Positions 7,210 through 15,349 of a DNA stretch of 64,000 nucleotides are shown in pieces. Each line of letters begins with the position of its first letter. Positions within the stretch are counted from its first letter, which is position 1. The position numbers were made by a program, and so were the translations under genes. The DNA is taken from assembly GCA_964548365.1 (NCBI GenBank), contig CAZJRD010000002.1, positions 1 to 64,000 on the forward strand, written 5' to 3'. The notes below the pieces were generated by a model. The model made no database searches, was not told where the DNA came from, and saw only the letters and a program-made list of their open reading frames with translations. This stretch comes from B46-G9 sp964548365. GTDB taxonomy: Bacteria > Desulfobacterota > DSM-4660 > Desulfatiglandales > Desulfatiglandaceae.

Positions 7210-8025
7210 CTACTGGTGTTGCGGTTTTTCCCGTGAAAGATCAATGGTTTTGAATTTTTCCGGTTTTGCCACTTGAAAGACGCCGGAGGGGAGGTGAGGG
7301 TTGAAGAGGGCATGCTTGACTTTCAGGATCAAGGATCTCTCGTGTACAGTATCGTTCAAAACCACTTTCTGGGCGAAATCGACTGCGCCATCTTTTTTAA
7401 GTGCTTCATAATATTGGGTTATCCCGATTGCAGGAAAAGAGCATGACTGCGGTCTGAGGGGAGAGGGATAAAACTCAAGACGCTGGAGCAGGTTATTTTT
7501 TTTGTCAAGGAGGCTGATGATCCCTTTCCCCGGGGAGACAGCCTTCTTATACTCCGGTACCGGGGGGTACCCTCTGACAAAGGCCCACATGGCTGATGGG
7601 TCCAGCGGAACCGGGAAGGAACGTTGGGGTATGCCCTTCTTCACCGATCCCAGAAAGATCCGTTTTTCAGGAAAAAAGACCAGGGTAAAGCGGTCATTAT
7701 CTACAAGGAGATTAGCAATGGGTGGGCCCCACGGGTGGGTTATTTCCACTTTGACCTGGAAAGGGCTCTTTTTCCCCACTATTGTTATATTTGCTTCCTG
7801 TTCTTTTGCCCCCTGTTTGAAAGTCAATGTCCCCGTGCAGAAAAGGGTATTTACGAGATTTTGCTGGGCAGTTACCTGGTCCAGAATAGCGTGTATTTGA
7901 TCTTCGCTGTAGGGAGGGGCCGGGGGGCCGAGGAGTGCAGGGGGAATACAGGCCGGCGACAGAAAGACCGCTGAAAGGCAGCAAAAGAACAGCAGGAAGC
8001 GGCCGCCTCCCGGCATCAGGTTCAT
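7210..8025 (-). CDS. LolB/DUF4292-like outer-membrane lipoprotein
   Basis: 271 residues with a signal peptide and lipobox (LSPAC, Cys 26). The mature part resembles the LolA/LolB-like beta-sheet fold of DUF4292 proteins: an early QNLVNTLFCTGTLTF segment, then alternating strands with PWGPPIANLLVDNDRF. Such lipoproteins are thought to help lipoprotein or outer-membrane assembly. The start overlaps the stop of the large TPR lipoprotein by 4 bases, so the two are likely co-translated and may work together. The assignment rests on pattern rather than a signature motif, hence moderate confidence in function. Confidence 0.65.
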   Translation of the reverse strand: MNLMPGGGRFLLFFCCLSAVFLSPACIPPALLGPPAPPYSEDQIHAILDQVTAQQNLVNTLFCTGTLTFKQGAKEQEANITIVGKKSPFQVKVEITHPWGPPIANLLVDNDRFTLVFFPEKRIFLGSVKKGIPQRSFPVPLDPSAMWAFVRGYPPVPEYKKAVSPGKGIISLLDKKNNLLQRLEFYPSPLRPQSCSFPAIGITQYYEALKKDGAVDFAQKVVLNDTVHERSLILKVKHALFNPHLPSGVFQVAKPEKFKTIDLSREKPQHQ

Positions 8026-9797
8026 TTGAGCCGCTCCATGGTTTTGATCAGATCCCTGATTTTTTCTTTTATTTGCTTCTCATGGGGATGATGTAAAGAA
8101 AGGGCTTTTTTGAACTGCGCCAGTCCGGCAGCGTACATTTCCTTTTTTACGTAAATATCTCCCAGGTGTTCATTTATGGTGGGGTCATCTGGAGTCAACT
8201 CTGCAGCCTTTTTCAATAAGTCAAGCGCCTTGTCAAGCTCTCCTTTCTGATAATAAACCCAACCGAGGCTGTCAATGATATAGCCGCTGTTCGGCTTGAT
8301 CTTGAGTGCCTTCTGAAGCATGGCCAGGGCTTCGTCGAGATTGATCCCCGATTCAGCATAGGTATACCCGATGTAATTGAGTGCCTCCGCGTGATTTGGG
8401 TCTATTTTCAGTATTTCTTTCATCTCCTGAATACAGGTGTCCTTGTCTCCTTTCTTGTCATACAATACGCCCAACCGGAAAAGAAGATCGACATTCTTGG
8501 GGGCGTGGCGAAGCCCTTCTTTGACAATGGGAATAGCTTCATCGTACCTTTCTTGGGTTTCATAGATCGACGCCAGCATGAGCGATGCTTCAGCCTTTTC
8601 CGGTATTGCAACGATAATTTTCTTCAGGATTTTGATGGCCTCATCATACTTTTCCTGGTTTTGTAGCAGGTAAGCCATGTGCAATCTGGCATTGGTGTAA
8701 TAGTCCGAGCTGGGTTTGATCATCCCGAAGTGTTCCAATGCCTTGTCAGAATTTCTCTTTTTTTCATACGCGGAGGCAAGGTAATACCGCGATTTGTAGT
8801 CATTTGGCCAGGCCTTGACAATGAGTTTGAGTTCCTCGATAGATTCGTCCAGCTTTCCCTCCCGGAGATAAATGAGCCCAAGGGCCTGTCTCCCGGGTTC
8901 ACCCGGTTTTGAATGGCTCTTGATCTCCTGGGTCTCTTTCTCGGCCTCCTTTTTGAGCCCCATTTTCAGATACAGGTTCACGAGCCTTTCTCTGGTTATC
9001 AAATTGTCGGGATAGAAAGAGATCAGTTTCTTGTAGATTTCCACTGCTTTCTGGGGCCGGTTTGTCATTTGATAGAGGGTCCCCAGGTCAAAGAGCGCGG
9101 GTTCTAGGCTCTCGTTTCGGTCAAGGGCATCCCGGTAGGCCTTTTCGGCATTTTCATATTCCTTTAATTCCAGATAAATTCGGCCGCGGTAATAATAGGC
9201 GATCACCAAGTTGGGGTTTTGCTGGAGAAGTCTGTCAAGCTGGGGCAAGGCTTCGTTGAAGCGCTGCTTCCTGATCAGGATAGTGCTCAGGATGAGCCTC
9301 GCTCTCTGGTCTTGGGTTTTTACTTTCAGTATCTCCTGGTACTCTTTGAGGGCGAGGTCATCTTGTCCGGTCAGGGTGTAGAGATCCGCGAGCAGGATAC
9401 GATGGCGAACGTCCTCTTTATCCAATGCAACACACTTCTTCGCAAACAGGGCGGCTTCCTGATAGTGCTTCAATTTCTTAAGTACCAAGGCCATCGTGCG
9501 ATTCAGATGGATGCTGTCGGGGTCCCTTTCAATTGCCTTTGTGAGGTACTTCCTGGCCTTTTCATATTGGCGATCTGAAAGGGCCAGCATAGCCATGGTA
9601 AAATCCGTGTAGGCTTTCGAGAGCTCGTCTTTTTCTTTTTTTGGTGCAGGCACAGCCTGGGTTTGTTTCTGTTTCACCGCAGGGCTTGTCATGGGTTTTG
9701 GAAAAAAGCCGGCACACGATGAGAAGATGAACGCCGAGAAAAGAAAAATGAAAAGGTTCTTCAGTGCTGTAAATATAATTTGTTTTTTCTGATTCAT
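8022..9797 (-). CDS. Large TPR-repeat lipoprotein
   Basis: 591 residues: a signal peptide with lipobox-like IFSSC (Cys 28), a Pro/Lys-rich linker, then tetratricopeptide repeats filling about residues 55-585 (recurring patterns such as EKARKYLTKAIERDPDS, GYTYAESGINLDEALAML and DSLGWVYYQKGELDKAL). TPR solenoids are scaffolds for protein assembly. Lipidated examples in delta-proteobacteria are common next to LolB-like proteins. It is probably periplasmic and membrane-tethered. It is coupled to the downstream LolB-like gene by an ATGA overlap. Partner unknown. Confidence 0.85.
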   Translation of the reverse strand: MNQKKQIIFTALKNLFIFLFSAFIFSSCAGFFPKPMTSPAVKQKQTQAVPAPKKEKDELSKAYTDFTMAMLALSDRQYEKARKYLTKAIERDPDSIHLNRTMALVLKKLKHYQEAALFAKKCVALDKEDVRHRILLADLYTLTGQDDLALKEYQEILKVKTQDQRARLILSTILIRKQRFNEALPQLDRLLQQNPNLVIAYYYRGRIYLELKEYENAEKAYRDALDRNESLEPALFDLGTLYQMTNRPQKAVEIYKKLISFYPDNLITRERLVNLYLKMGLKKEAEKETQEIKSHSKPGEPGRQALGLIYLREGKLDESIEELKLIVKAWPNDYKSRYYLASAYEKKRNSDKALEHFGMIKPSSDYYTNARLHMAYLLQNQEKYDEAIKILKKIIVAIPEKAEASLMLASIYETQERYDEAIPIVKEGLRHAPKNVDLLFRLGVLYDKKGDKDTCIQEMKEILKIDPNHAEALNYIGYTYAESGINLDEALAMLQKALKIKPNSGYIIDSLGWVYYQKGELDKALDLLKKAAELTPDDPTINEHLGDIYVKKEMYAAGLAQFKKALSLHHPHEKQIKEKIRDLIKTMERLK

Positions 9798-9929
9798 GGT
9801 GTTTTCGCTTTATGCCTCATTCAGGTTGTCAGGTTCACAGTTTAACGTTCACGATTAATTTTTTTCAGATCTTCTTAAAGGCTTAACCTTGAACCATGAA
9901 TCCCTGAACGCTGAACCTTAGCAGTTTTC

Positions 9930-10910
9930 TTATTTCATAAAATCGGAATAAAGTTCTTCAAAATCGGGAATCTGTTCCTTGAGAAATTTCTTGATATTTT
10001 TGATCATTTTTTCCTGGATCTGCCGCACCCTTTCACGCGAGATATGATACTTATCTCCCAGTTCCTGCAGGGTCACGGGCTTTTCCGCAAGGATTCGGGT
10101 GTCGAATATCTCCGCCTCTTTCCCGGAGAGAGCCTGACGGTATTCCCCGAGTTTTTCCAACAGGAGCGTTTTTGTCTGGGCGTCTGAGAGCTGTTCCTCG
10201 GCATCGCTTTTGTGGTCCGGCAGAAGGGAACCGAATACCTCCCGGGAATCATCACCCACAGGAGCGGTCAACGAAAGTTCCCATCCTCCCAGTCGCTGGC
10301 TCATTTCCACGACTTCTTCTTCTTTCACGTCAAGACGTTCTGCAAGCAGACGAGGTTCTGGTCTAAATCCTTCAGCAATGAGCTTGTCACGTTCTTTGGC
10401 AAGATTGAAAAAAAGCTTTCGCTGGCTTTGGGTGGTCCCTATTTTCACCAGTTTCCAATTATCCATGATGAATTTGAGCATGTACGCCTTGATCCAGAAT
10501 GACGCATAATAGGAAAATTTTATGCCGCGATAGGGATCAAATTTTCGGACCGCCTGGAGCAAGCCCAAGTTTCCCTCCTGGATGAGATCCAGGAGATTCT
10601 TTGTCCAGTACCGATGAAAATCCATGGCGATCTTGATCACAAGCCGCAGGTTGGAAGTCACGAGTTTATAGGCGGCCTTTTCGTCATTCTGTTCTCTCAC
10701 AAGGGTCGTGAGCTCCAGTTCCTCTTCCCGGGTGAGGAGATTGAACCTCTTTACTTCCAGGAGATACATCTGGAGAGGATCGTAAGGGATGAGGGCCTTT
10801 TCCACGGGGGGTAGCACGGGCACGAGGCCTGAGGACACCGGTCCGGAAGCAGGCTTTCCCGCCACCTGTTGATCCTCTTTCTGTTTTAAGGGTTTTTTGC
10901 TTCTAGGCAT
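9930..10910 (-). CDS. rpoH: RNA polymerase sigma-32 (RpoH-type) factor
   Basis: 326 residues. Region 1.2-like sequence lies at 43-76, region 2 at about 78-150 with DLIQEGNLGLLQAVRKFDP, and region 4 at 278-305 with the helix-turn-helix SRERVRQIQ. The segment QRKLFFNLAK (163-172) matches the RpoH box typical of heat-shock sigma-32. The N-terminal 40 residues are a low-complexity extension. It would direct core polymerase to stress promoters. The neighbours (two parvulin chaperones, RodZ-like, TyrS) are consistent with a proteostasis/envelope setting, though no sigma-32-type promoter was recognised here. The ribosome site is weak. A related alternative sigma-70 paralogue remains possible. Confidence 0.85.
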   Translation of the reverse strand: MPRSKKPLKQKEDQQVAGKPASGPVSSGLVPVLPPVEKALIPYDPLQMYLLEVKRFNLLTREEELELTTLVREQNDEKAAYKLVTSNLRLVIKIAMDFHRYWTKNLLDLIQEGNLGLLQAVRKFDPYRGIKFSYYASFWIKAYMLKFIMDNWKLVKIGTTQSQRKLFFNLAKERDKLIAEGFRPEPRLLAERLDVKEEEVVEMSQRLGGWELSLTAPVGDDSREVFGSLLPDHKSDAEEQLSDAQTKTLLLEKLGEYRQALSGKEAEIFDTRILAEKPVTLQELGDKYHISRERVRQIQEKMIKNIKKFLKEQIPDFEELYSDFMK

Positions 10911-11008
10911 AATGATTCTTTAATTTCATTTAAAAACACGGCATACGGCACCGCGCCAAGATACTGCCCTCTCTGGGGGGAAACCAAAACCTGCCCCCCG
11001 GTTCCGGG

Positions 11009-12238
11009 TCAAGTGAGAATAATTTTCATGTATCGCTTTTTCCCTGCCCGCAGGAGCAATTCACCATTCTGCAGATCCCGGGAATCTATGACTTGGTCAA
11101 AGGTCTCGATCCTCCTATCATTCAGGTAACCCCCGCCTTGACCGATGAGCCTCCTGGCCTCACTGCGAGTTGCGCAGAGGTCGACCTTTTCAAAGAGTAT
11201 ATATGCAGGGATTCCACTTTTCAGGGAATCCCTGTCCAGCACAGAGGCCGGAATAGATTCGACAGACACTGTACTGCCCTTTCCGAAGAGTTCTTGTGCC
11301 GCCCGGCGTGCTTTGTCAGCAGCTTTTTCTCCATGGCAGATCCTGGTGGCCTCGTATGCGAGGATTTCCTTTGCCTTCCGTAAGTCCGCTCCCTGGAGTT
11401 TTCCCAGCCTGTGTACGTCATCCATGGGCAGAAAGGTAAACAGTGCCAGAAAACGCTCAACATCCTCGTCGCCCTGGTTAATCCAGTATTGATAATAATC
11501 ATAAGGAGAAGTCAAGTCAGGATCGAGCCAAATGGCACCTTTATGGGTCTTTCCCATCTTCGTCCCGGAGGAGGTGGTGAGAAGGGGGAAGGTGAGCGCA
11601 TGCGCCACTTCTCCTTCGAGGCGCCGTATAAGATCCGCCCCTGCCAGGATATTGCCCCACTGGTCATTTCCCCCCATCTGTAATCTGCAGTCAAATTTTT
11701 TGAAGAGGTGCCAGTAATCATATGCCTGGAGAAGCATGTAATTGAATTCAATGAAGTTGAGCCCTGTTTCCAATCGGACCTTGTAACTTTCGGCCGCGAG
11801 CATACGGTTGACACTGAAATGCCGGCCTATATCACGAAGGAATTCAATATAGTTGAGCCTGGTCAGCCAATCAGCATTGTTGATCATGATCGCGCCATCA
11901 TCAGCAAAAGAGATGAACCGGGAGAGTTGTTTCTTTAAGGCTTCCGCGTTCTGGTCAATCTTTTCCCTGGTCAAAATCGGGCGTGTTTCGGTCTTCCCAC
12001 TGGGATCTCCCACGAGGCCGGTTCCTCCTCCAACCAACGCAATGGGTCGATGTCCCTCTTTCTGCATGTGCACGAGAGCCATAATCGGAAGGAGGCTCCC
12101 TACGTGGAGACTTTTCGCAGTGGGGTCGAAACCGATGTAACAGGTTGAGGGTGTTTCAAGGAGCCCCCGCAAGAAGTGCGGGTCAGTGGTTTGTTCTATG
12201 AATCCTCTCTCCTCGAAGATATCGAACACATTTTTCAT
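11009..12238 (-). CDS. tyrS: Tyrosyl-tRNA synthetase
   Basis: 409 residues from the ATG at 12238, two bases after the previous gene ends; an in-frame ATG at 12262 would overlap that gene. A class I synthetase charging tRNA-Tyr. Landmarks: YIGFDPTAKSLHVGS (34-48, with the HIGH-type HVGS), GGNDQWGNI (189-197) of the tyrosine pocket, KMGKT (227-231, KMSKS equivalent), and a C-terminal S4 RNA-binding domain from about residue 345. The length fits the bacterial TyrRS group with KMGKT/KFGKT signature. It is the downstream member of the mfd-parvulin-rodZ-like minus-strand run. Confidence 0.95.
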   Translation of the reverse strand: MKNVFDIFEERGFIEQTTDPHFLRGLLETPSTCYIGFDPTAKSLHVGSLLPIMALVHMQKEGHRPIALVGGGTGLVGDPSGKTETRPILTREKIDQNAEALKKQLSRFISFADDGAIMINNADWLTRLNYIEFLRDIGRHFSVNRMLAAESYKVRLETGLNFIEFNYMLLQAYDYWHLFKKFDCRLQMGGNDQWGNILAGADLIRRLEGEVAHALTFPLLTTSSGTKMGKTHKGAIWLDPDLTSPYDYYQYWINQGDEDVERFLALFTFLPMDDVHRLGKLQGADLRKAKEILAYEATRICHGEKAADKARRAAQELFGKGSTVSVESIPASVLDRDSLKSGIPAYILFEKVDLCATRSEARRLIGQGGGYLNDRRIETFDQVIDSRDLQNGELLLRAGKKRYMKIILT

Positions 12239-12239
12239 G

Positions 12240-13226
12240 CTATTCACGCCCATTCCTTTCACCTTTTTGGGGAAGTTTCAGGTGGATGACCTTCCCGTGT
12301 CCACCCAAATTGTCCATTTTTCTCCCATTAAATTCAAGGGCTATTCCTCCTGCATTCCCAATAAAAAGTTCAAATCCCTCCTGGGCCTTCCATTCAGGAC
12401 GACTCCCCGGCTGGAAGATATATTCTTTCGGTTCTCCCCGGTCCAAAATAATCTTTACCCATGTTGTTTCTCTTACCTCTGCTTTGAGAAGGAAGGTTTT
12501 TGCCGGCGGAGCGGGTTTCATTTCCACCGGATTCGGGGTTTCTGTGATGGATTTGGCTGTATCCTGCTGGAGAGGCTCAACCGTTTTTGCAGCTGGAACC
12601 GGTATTTCCTCCTGCACCGCTTCAGGAGTTGATTGTTTTTCCAGGATATCGGTCTTCGCTTCTTGTTCGGGTTCTTTCTGGGCTGTCTCAGGTGTGGTTT
12701 CAGGCTTTGCGGATTGTTCACGCCCGACGGTATCTCCTTTGGTATGATCATTCTTTTCAGGAGTCGGCGTGAGGGCAGGGGTCCGTGGTTCCACCACAGG
12801 CAATTGTTTCCTGGTTTCCCGCTTGGAGACATAGTGCAAAGCGAAAAAAACAGCCACCGCGAGCAGGGCAAGGAAGACAAAAAGAGCCGGAGTTCTCCTG
12901 CGGGAAGCCGCCAGAGAGGACAGGGGATGGGGTCCGGAATCCACTGTCGGATTTTTTTCATCATATATGGTGAGGACAACTCCCACATCCAGTTCAAGAG
13001 CGCCGGCATAAGAGCGAAGGAAACCCTTTATAAAGACGGGAGCAGAGAACGTATGCCACTCCTCTTTTTCGAGGGACTCCAGGATGTGGGGCTGCAGCTT
13101 GGTCATCTCTGAAAGCTGGGCATAGTCAAGCCCCTGGCGTTCACGTGCCTCCTTGAGGATTTTCCCCAGGCTTTTTTCAGGATTTTCCCCTGTGTTCTGT
13201 GGGGGGACTTCTCTTGATTGTGCCAT
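12240..13226 (-). CDS. RodZ-like HTH / DUF4115 membrane protein
   Basis: 328 residues: an N-terminal helix-turn-helix of the HTH_25 type (about 20-80, LGKILKEARERQGLDYAQLSEMT begins it), one transmembrane helix at 113-133, a Pro/Thr/Glu-rich periplasmic linker (140-240), and a C-terminal beta domain of DUF4115 type (about 245-325). This is the architecture of RodZ, the cytoskeletal protein linking MreB to the elongation machinery. The cytoplasmic HTH domain binds MreB rather than DNA in characterised examples. No mreB is present here. It sits between a parvulin gene and tyrS. Confidence 0.82.
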   Translation of the reverse strand: MAQSREVPPQNTGENPEKSLGKILKEARERQGLDYAQLSEMTKLQPHILESLEKEEWHTFSAPVFIKGFLRSYAGALELDVGVVLTIYDEKNPTVDSGPHPLSSLAASRRRTPALFVFLALLAVAVFFALHYVSKRETRKQLPVVEPRTPALTPTPEKNDHTKGDTVGREQSAKPETTPETAQKEPEQEAKTDILEKQSTPEAVQEEIPVPAAKTVEPLQQDTAKSITETPNPVEMKPAPPAKTFLLKAEVRETTWVKIILDRGEPKEYIFQPGSRPEWKAQEGFELFIGNAGGIALEFNGRKMDNLGGHGKVIHLKLPQKGERNGRE

Positions 13227-13259
13227 ACCTTTTTCCGGTCTTTTCTGCTTCGCCGTTTT

Positions 13260-14237
13260 CTAAAAGAGGACCTTGATATAGGACTTCTCGCGCAGACTCT
13301 TAATCCAGGAGGCAAATCTCCTGTTCACCTCTTCTCGATAAAGGGTGTCATAGATCTGTTCCTTTACCTCAGTGAGTGGCCTCAACCCGGCCTCTCGTTT
13401 TTCAACGACCTTCAGGATCTGAACGCCTGCCTCTCTGATGATGGGTCCACTGACACCTCCGGCGGGTAAGGCATTAGCAGTCTTTGCCAGCACCTCGTCC
13501 AACTGTGATGTCTTGAAAATTCCCAAGTCGCCCCCTTCCTGTGCACCGGGACCCTGGGAGTACTGCCTGGCGAGTTCCGCAAAATCGGCACCTTGTTTCA
13601 GCTTGGAGATGATTTCCCTGGCCTTTTGCAGTGTTTTTTTATCCTCTCCCGATTGTTGATCACCCTGTTTCTTGAGAAAAATAGCCGCAAGATGGACTTC
13701 GCCGGGGCTGGTGAATTCCTTGATGTGTTTTTCATAGTACTCTTTGATCTTCTCTTCACGAATGATGATCTTGGATTTGACTTCGTCATTGATGAGTCGT
13801 ACTCGCTGGAGTTCTCTTTTGATCTTTTCCCGGTACCGTTCGTAAGTGAGCCCGCGGCTCTTCAGACTTGCCAGGAGTTCTTTCTGGCTTATGGCATTTT
13901 GTCTTTTCAATCGTTCGATTGCTTTGTCCACTTCTTCTGGGGGCACTTGAATATCGAGTTGCTTGGCTTTCGACGCTGCAAGCCTTTCATCGATGAGCAT
14001 ATCCAGAATCTTCCAACGTGCCAGGAAATATTGTTTCTCGTCTTTATTCTTCAAAGCTGCCGGGTCAACACCCGATATTTCTTTCAGCTTGGCGTTGAGC
14101 TCATAGAGGGTAATAATATCATTGTTGACGATGGCAACGACCCTGTCACAGGTTTCCCTCGCCGGTACAGTTGCAGGCTTGAAGAGGAAAAGGATTGAGG
14201 CAAGGGTAACGATTGTGAAAATTCTTGAAACGGTCAT
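13260..14237 (-). CDS. SurA-like periplasmic peptidyl-prolyl isomerase
   Basis: 325 residues: a signal peptide (1 to about 27), a SurA-N type chaperone domain (AIVNNDIITLYEL at about 35-47, helical to 170), one parvulin domain (about 176-285, with the FAELARQYSQGPGAQEGGDLG signature), and a short C-terminal helix returning to the chaperone core. SurA escorts outer-membrane beta-barrel precursors through the periplasm. It has a single parvulin domain where E. coli SurA has two. Three bases separate its start from the stop of a second parvulin gene upstream, suggesting an operon. Confidence 0.88.
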   Translation of the reverse strand: MTVSRIFTIVTLASILFLFKPATVPARETCDRVVAIVNNDIITLYELNAKLKEISGVDPAALKNKDEKQYFLARWKILDMLIDERLAASKAKQLDIQVPPEEVDKAIERLKRQNAISQKELLASLKSRGLTYERYREKIKRELQRVRLINDEVKSKIIIREEKIKEYYEKHIKEFTSPGEVHLAAIFLKKQGDQQSGEDKKTLQKAREIISKLKQGADFAELARQYSQGPGAQEGGDLGIFKTSQLDEVLAKTANALPAGGVSGPIIREAGVQILKVVEKREAGLRPLTEVKEQIYDTLYREEVNRRFASWIKSLREKSYIKVLF

Positions 14238-14240
14238 ATG

Positions 14241-15257
14241 TTATTGCTCCAGCATTTGAAAAATTCTTGGGTTCACCTTTACCTTGACATGTTTTTTCTG
14301 TTTGATCAACCATTCTGCAAGAAAAGCGAGCCGTCTGGCGCGAGAAAGCTCCTGTTCAATTTGTCTTGTTACCTCCAGTAGAGGTCTTACGCCGGCAGGC
14401 CGTGATTCAAGGACCTGAAAGATATGGTATCCGTAAGGGGAGTGTATGATTGCCGAGATTTGCCCGGGTTTCAGAGAAAAGAGTGCCCTGTCCATGGTCT
14501 TTTCAAGCTCTCCTTTGGCCATCCATCCGACCAATCCGCCGTTTCTTGCCTCGGGAGCAATAGAGCTTTGGCGGGCCAAGGCTTCAAAATCCTCGCCTTG
14601 GCGCAACCGCTTCTGGAGATTTTTTGCAGTCCGCAAATCACTGGTTACGATTTGCCTGAATCTGACCTGTCTTTTGCTCGTGAAGGTATCGGCATGGGTC
14701 TTATAATAATGCAAAATAGCTGCATGATCGGGGAGCGGCATTTTCGCCGTCACCTGGTCGATAATTTTCTTTTCAAGGAGTCTTTTGCGCAGTTGCTCCT
14801 TCCATTGTTCAAAGTCAATATAGTCGCGCAACAGGGCTTCCTTAAATCCTTCTTCGGTAAAGTCATTGCGGATGCGGTTTACTGCCCTAGCAAGGGCCGC
14901 GTCTGAAATGGAGATGTGGTGCTCCTTCCCATATTCCAGGATAAGGTAACGATTAACAAGCTGGTTCAACAGTTCTTTCTTGAGAGATTCCTGGTCCTTT
15001 GCGGATTCGGGAAGATCGGATAGGAGATCGTGAAAGTCCCTTTTTGCTTCGTCCAGAAGGATAGGAGTGGTGCCGATTGTGATGACCGTTTTCGATTCCC
15101 TGTCACCTGCCCTGTCACACCCTTGAAGGAAAAGAAGAGGAAGAAGCACGGCGAATGCTATCAAACATCCCTGAAACCGGAGAGGGAGGGGATGCACTGA
15201 GAGATGCCTTTTCAATGGAGACGAAAATGACCGGACTATCCGGCGAAGAAACACCAT
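14241..15257 (-). CDS. Parvulin-type peptidyl-prolyl isomerase lipoprotein
   Basis: 338 residues if the ATG at 15257 is used; an in-frame ATG at 15341 with a GGAG further upstream is an alternative. A hydrophobic segment ends at the lipobox LQGC (Cys 47), so it is probably a membrane-tethered lipoprotein. Then come a SurA-N/trigger-factor-like helical domain (residues about 55-165) and a parvulin domain with FRQIVTSD and GGLVGWMAKGELE in the second half. PrsA and SurA relatives with this layout fold exported proteins. It is co-linear with the SurA-like gene 3 bases downstream and with mfd upstream. The long N-terminal region before the signal helix makes the start uncertain. Confidence 0.8.
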   Translation of the reverse strand: MVFLRRIVRSFSSPLKRHLSVHPLPLRFQGCLIAFAVLLPLLFLQGCDRAGDRESKTVITIGTTPILLDEAKRDFHDLLSDLPESAKDQESLKKELLNQLVNRYLILEYGKEHHISISDAALARAVNRIRNDFTEEGFKEALLRDYIDFEQWKEQLRKRLLEKKIIDQVTAKMPLPDHAAILHYYKTHADTFTSKRQVRFRQIVTSDLRTAKNLQKRLRQGEDFEALARQSSIAPEARNGGLVGWMAKGELEKTMDRALFSLKPGQISAIIHSPYGYHIFQVLESRPAGVRPLLEVTRQIEQELSRARRLAFLAEWLIKQKKHVKVKVNPRIFQMLEQ

Positions 15258-15349
15258 TCTTTTTCTCGATATTCTTATGATTTTTATCAGACAAAATAAT
15301 AAATTATAAAAAGTAACAGGTGAGGGGCAAAATGCAAGCATAATTTTTT

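Noticed and set aside
10975..10999. GGGGGG/CCCCCC hairpin between the sigma factor and tyrS
   Set aside because: Considered as a terminator of tyrS (minus strand), but there is no U-run after the stem.
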